Shown here one piece after another: positions 4,649-6,082 of a DNA stretch of 6,082 bases. The first letter of the stretch is position 1, and each line of letters begins with the position of its first letter. Origin of the DNA: Propionibacteriales bacterium (GTDB lineage: Bacteria > Actinomycetota > Actinomycetes > Propionibacteriales > Propionibacteriaceae); NCBI GenBank assembly GCA_017882655.1, contig JADGPB010000161.1, positions 1 to 6,082 on the forward strand, read 5' to 3'. A program made the translations under genes and the position numbers. Below the pieces are notes generated by a model. It saw nothing but the letters and a program-made list of their open reading frames with translations, was not told the DNA's origin and searched no databases.

Positions 4649-6082
4649 GTGCTTCCGCCGTGGCTCTCCAATGACTCACGCGTGGTGCACTGCGACAGGC
4701 TCCCCGGCGCCCTCGGCGATCCGGTTCCTTGGCCCTCGTGGGTGCCCGCCGAACTGGTGCACCGCGCGCAGGGTCAGGGCATCGCTCTGCCTTGGCGCCA
4801 CCAGGTGGAGGCTGCCGAGGCGTTCCGGTCAGGTCGCCACGTGGCGCTCTCGACGGGGACATCGTCCGGCAAGTCCCTCGCCTACCTCCTCCCCATCATC
4901 GAGGCGACGGGAGACCCTGCCCCGCTGCCGACTTCGAACGTGGTGCCCACAGACATCGACTGCGGGCATCCACGACTGCCCGGTCTCGGCGAAGGAGACC
5001 GGTCGGAGAGTGACGACCGCGACGACCTGGCCGCACAGCTCCTCGACGCCGAGCGGCTCGATGCCGCGCGGCCCGATTTGGCCGACCTTGCCGCCGCCGC
5101 ACGATTCCGCCGGACCACGGCGCTGTATCTCGCCCCGACGAAGGCCCTCGCCCACGACCAGCTGCGCAACGCCTGGCCGCTCGGCCCGCACGGCTGGCGG
5201 ATCACGACACTTGACGGTGACTCCGAACGCGATGAGCGCCGCTTCGCCCGCGACTACGCGACGATGGTGCTCTCGAATCCGGACATGCTCCATGCGTCCG
5301 TCTTGCCGAACCACACCGCCTGGTCCTCCTTGCTGGGCGGCCTGCGGTACGTCGTCGTCGACGAGGCGCACCGCTACCGCGGGGTCTTCGGGGCGCACGT
5401 CGCACTCGTGCTTCGGCGGCTGCGCCGGTTGTGCGCTCGGTACGGTGCGGCACCGACGTTCATCTGTTCCTCGGCAACATCCGTCGATGCGGCCGACATG
5501 ATGGGGCGCCTCATCGGGGAGCCGAGCGAGAGCATCGTGACGGTCGCCACCGACGGGTCGCCCCGTGGGGCTCGCGACATCGTCTTCTGGCAGCCGTCCG
5601 AGTCGACGGACGCCGACGTCGCGATGCTCCTGGGCCGTTTCGTGGCCGAAGGACAGCAGACGCTCGCGTTCGTTGCTTCCCGCCGGGCCGCGGAGCACGT
5701 GGCACGGCAGGCCCGCGCGACGAATCTCGCCGGCACCGGCGGCGAGACCATCACCTCGTACCGCGGCGGCTACCTCCCGCGCGAACGGCGAGCGATCGAA
5801 GCTTCGCTCCAGACCGGGGCCCTGCGGGGGGTCGCCACCACGAATGCCCTGGAGCTTGGAGTCGACATCGCAGGCGTCGATGCGGTGGTCATCGGGGGCT
5901 ACCCCGGAAGCGTGGCGTCGCTGTGGCAACAGGCGGGCCGGGCAGGTCGACGTGGTGCGGATGCGACCGTGGTGTTCGTGGCCCGCAACGACCCGCTCGA
6001 CGCGTACCTGCTGGATCACCCCGAGCACCTGCTGCATGCGCCAATCGAGCCGACGGTCCTCCACCCCGACAATCCGGCGATC
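4649..6082 (+). CDS. DEAD/DEAH superfamily 2 helicase, MrfA/YprA-like (DUF1998 family), N-terminal 478 residues
   Basis: ATP-dependent 3'-5' DNA helicase of the family that includes B. subtilis MrfA (YprA), involved in mitomycin-lesion repair. The reading frame is open to the window end, so the 3' part, expected to hold the DUF1998 and cysteine-rich region, is missing. Motifs in order: Q-motif RHQ with Gln52; Walker A TGTSSGKS (69-76); Ia APTKALAHDQ (162-171); SNPDMLH (209-215); DEAH 238-241 followed by RYRG; motif III SAT (275-277); TLAFVASRRAAE (338-349); motif V TTNALELGVDIAG (397-409); motif VI QQAGRAGRRG (427-436). The trailing DAYLLDHPEHL and HPDNPAI match the segment after the helicase core in this family. 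About 70 residues, many acidic, lie between Walker A and motif Ia, where relatives have about 15-20. GTG at 4649 is chosen because it sits seven bases after a TANNNT box and no closer in-frame start has a Shine-Dalgarno sequence. It diverges from the methyltransferase gene. Confidence 0.92.
   Translation, partial: MLPPWLSNDSRVVHCDRLPGALGDPVPWPSWVPAELVHRAQGQGIALPWRHQVEAAEAFRSGRHVALSTGTSSGKSLAYLLPIIEATGDPAPLPTSNVVPTDIDCGHPRLPGLGEGDRSESDDRDDLAAQLLDAERLDAARPDLADLAAAARFRRTTALYLAPTKALAHDQLRNAWPLGPHGWRITTLDGDSERDERRFARDYATMVLSNPDMLHASVLPNHTAWSSLLGGLRYVVVDEAHRYRGVFGAHVALVLRRLRRLCARYGAAPTFICSSATSVDAADMMGRLIGEPSESIVTVATDGSPRGARDIVFWQPSESTDADVAMLLGRFVAEGQQTLAFVASRRAAEHVARQARATNLAGTGGETITSYRGGYLPRERRAIEASLQTGALRGVATTNALELGVDIAGVDAVVIGGYPGSVASLWQQAGRAGRRGADATVVFVARNDPLDAYLLDHPEHLLHAPIEPTVLHPDNPAI

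Noticed and set aside
4641..5501. 286-codon plus-strand frame starting GTG at 4641
   Set aside because: Out of frame with the helicase motifs, rich in Ser/Arg/Thr/Pro, and it ends inside the helicase; a shadow.
4829..6064. 411-codon minus-strand reading frame opposite the helicase
   Set aside because: The plus-strand frame has all SF2 helicase motifs in order over this stretch; the antisense frame has low-complexity Arg/Gly content and no domain.

Overview
The window is GC-rich DNA, roughly two thirds G+C by eye. Its gene content and signals point to a chromosomal segment of an actinobacterium. The signs are a DNA topoisomerase I with no zinc-finger cysteines and a Lys/Ala/Thr-rich tail, frequent GTG starts, TANNNT-type -10 hexamers, and an apparently leaderless gene start. 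The genus cannot be fixed from the sequence; a Nocardioides- or Streptomyces-like relative would fit.

Layout, left to right. Positions 1-138 (minus strand) hold the first 46 codons of thymidylate kinase (tmk), cut by the window edge. Positions 141-2885 (minus) hold the complete topA, which ends 2 bases before the tmk start codon. Positions 2886-3084 hold no gene. This stretch carries the topA ribosome binding site, a likely -10 element, and an unusual array of five 21-bp units in two facing blocks; the last unit overlaps the stop codon of the next gene. Positions 3085-4572 (minus) hold a 495-residue SAM-dependent methyltransferase with an NPPF motif between two extra domains. Positions 4573-4648 are a short divergent promoter region. 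From 4649 to the window end (plus) runs the first 478 codons of a DEAD/DEAH superfamily 2 helicase of the MrfA/YprA (DUF1998) type.

How the genes relate: topA removes negative supercoils, tmk makes dTDP for DNA synthesis, and the helicase family is tied to DNA repair, so the block is a DNA-maintenance neighbourhood. The methyltransferase has no known substrate but is co-oriented with topA and tmk. All four look like conserved chromosomal genes; there is no sign of an insertion sequence, prophage or CRISPR array.

The two most interesting signals are non-coding. One is the 21-bp repeat array upstream of topA. The other is the helicase promoter, which matches the spacing and most positions of the actinobacterial LexA-independent DNA-damage promoter (RecA-NDp/PafBC type) and puts the predicted transcription start on the GTG start codon.
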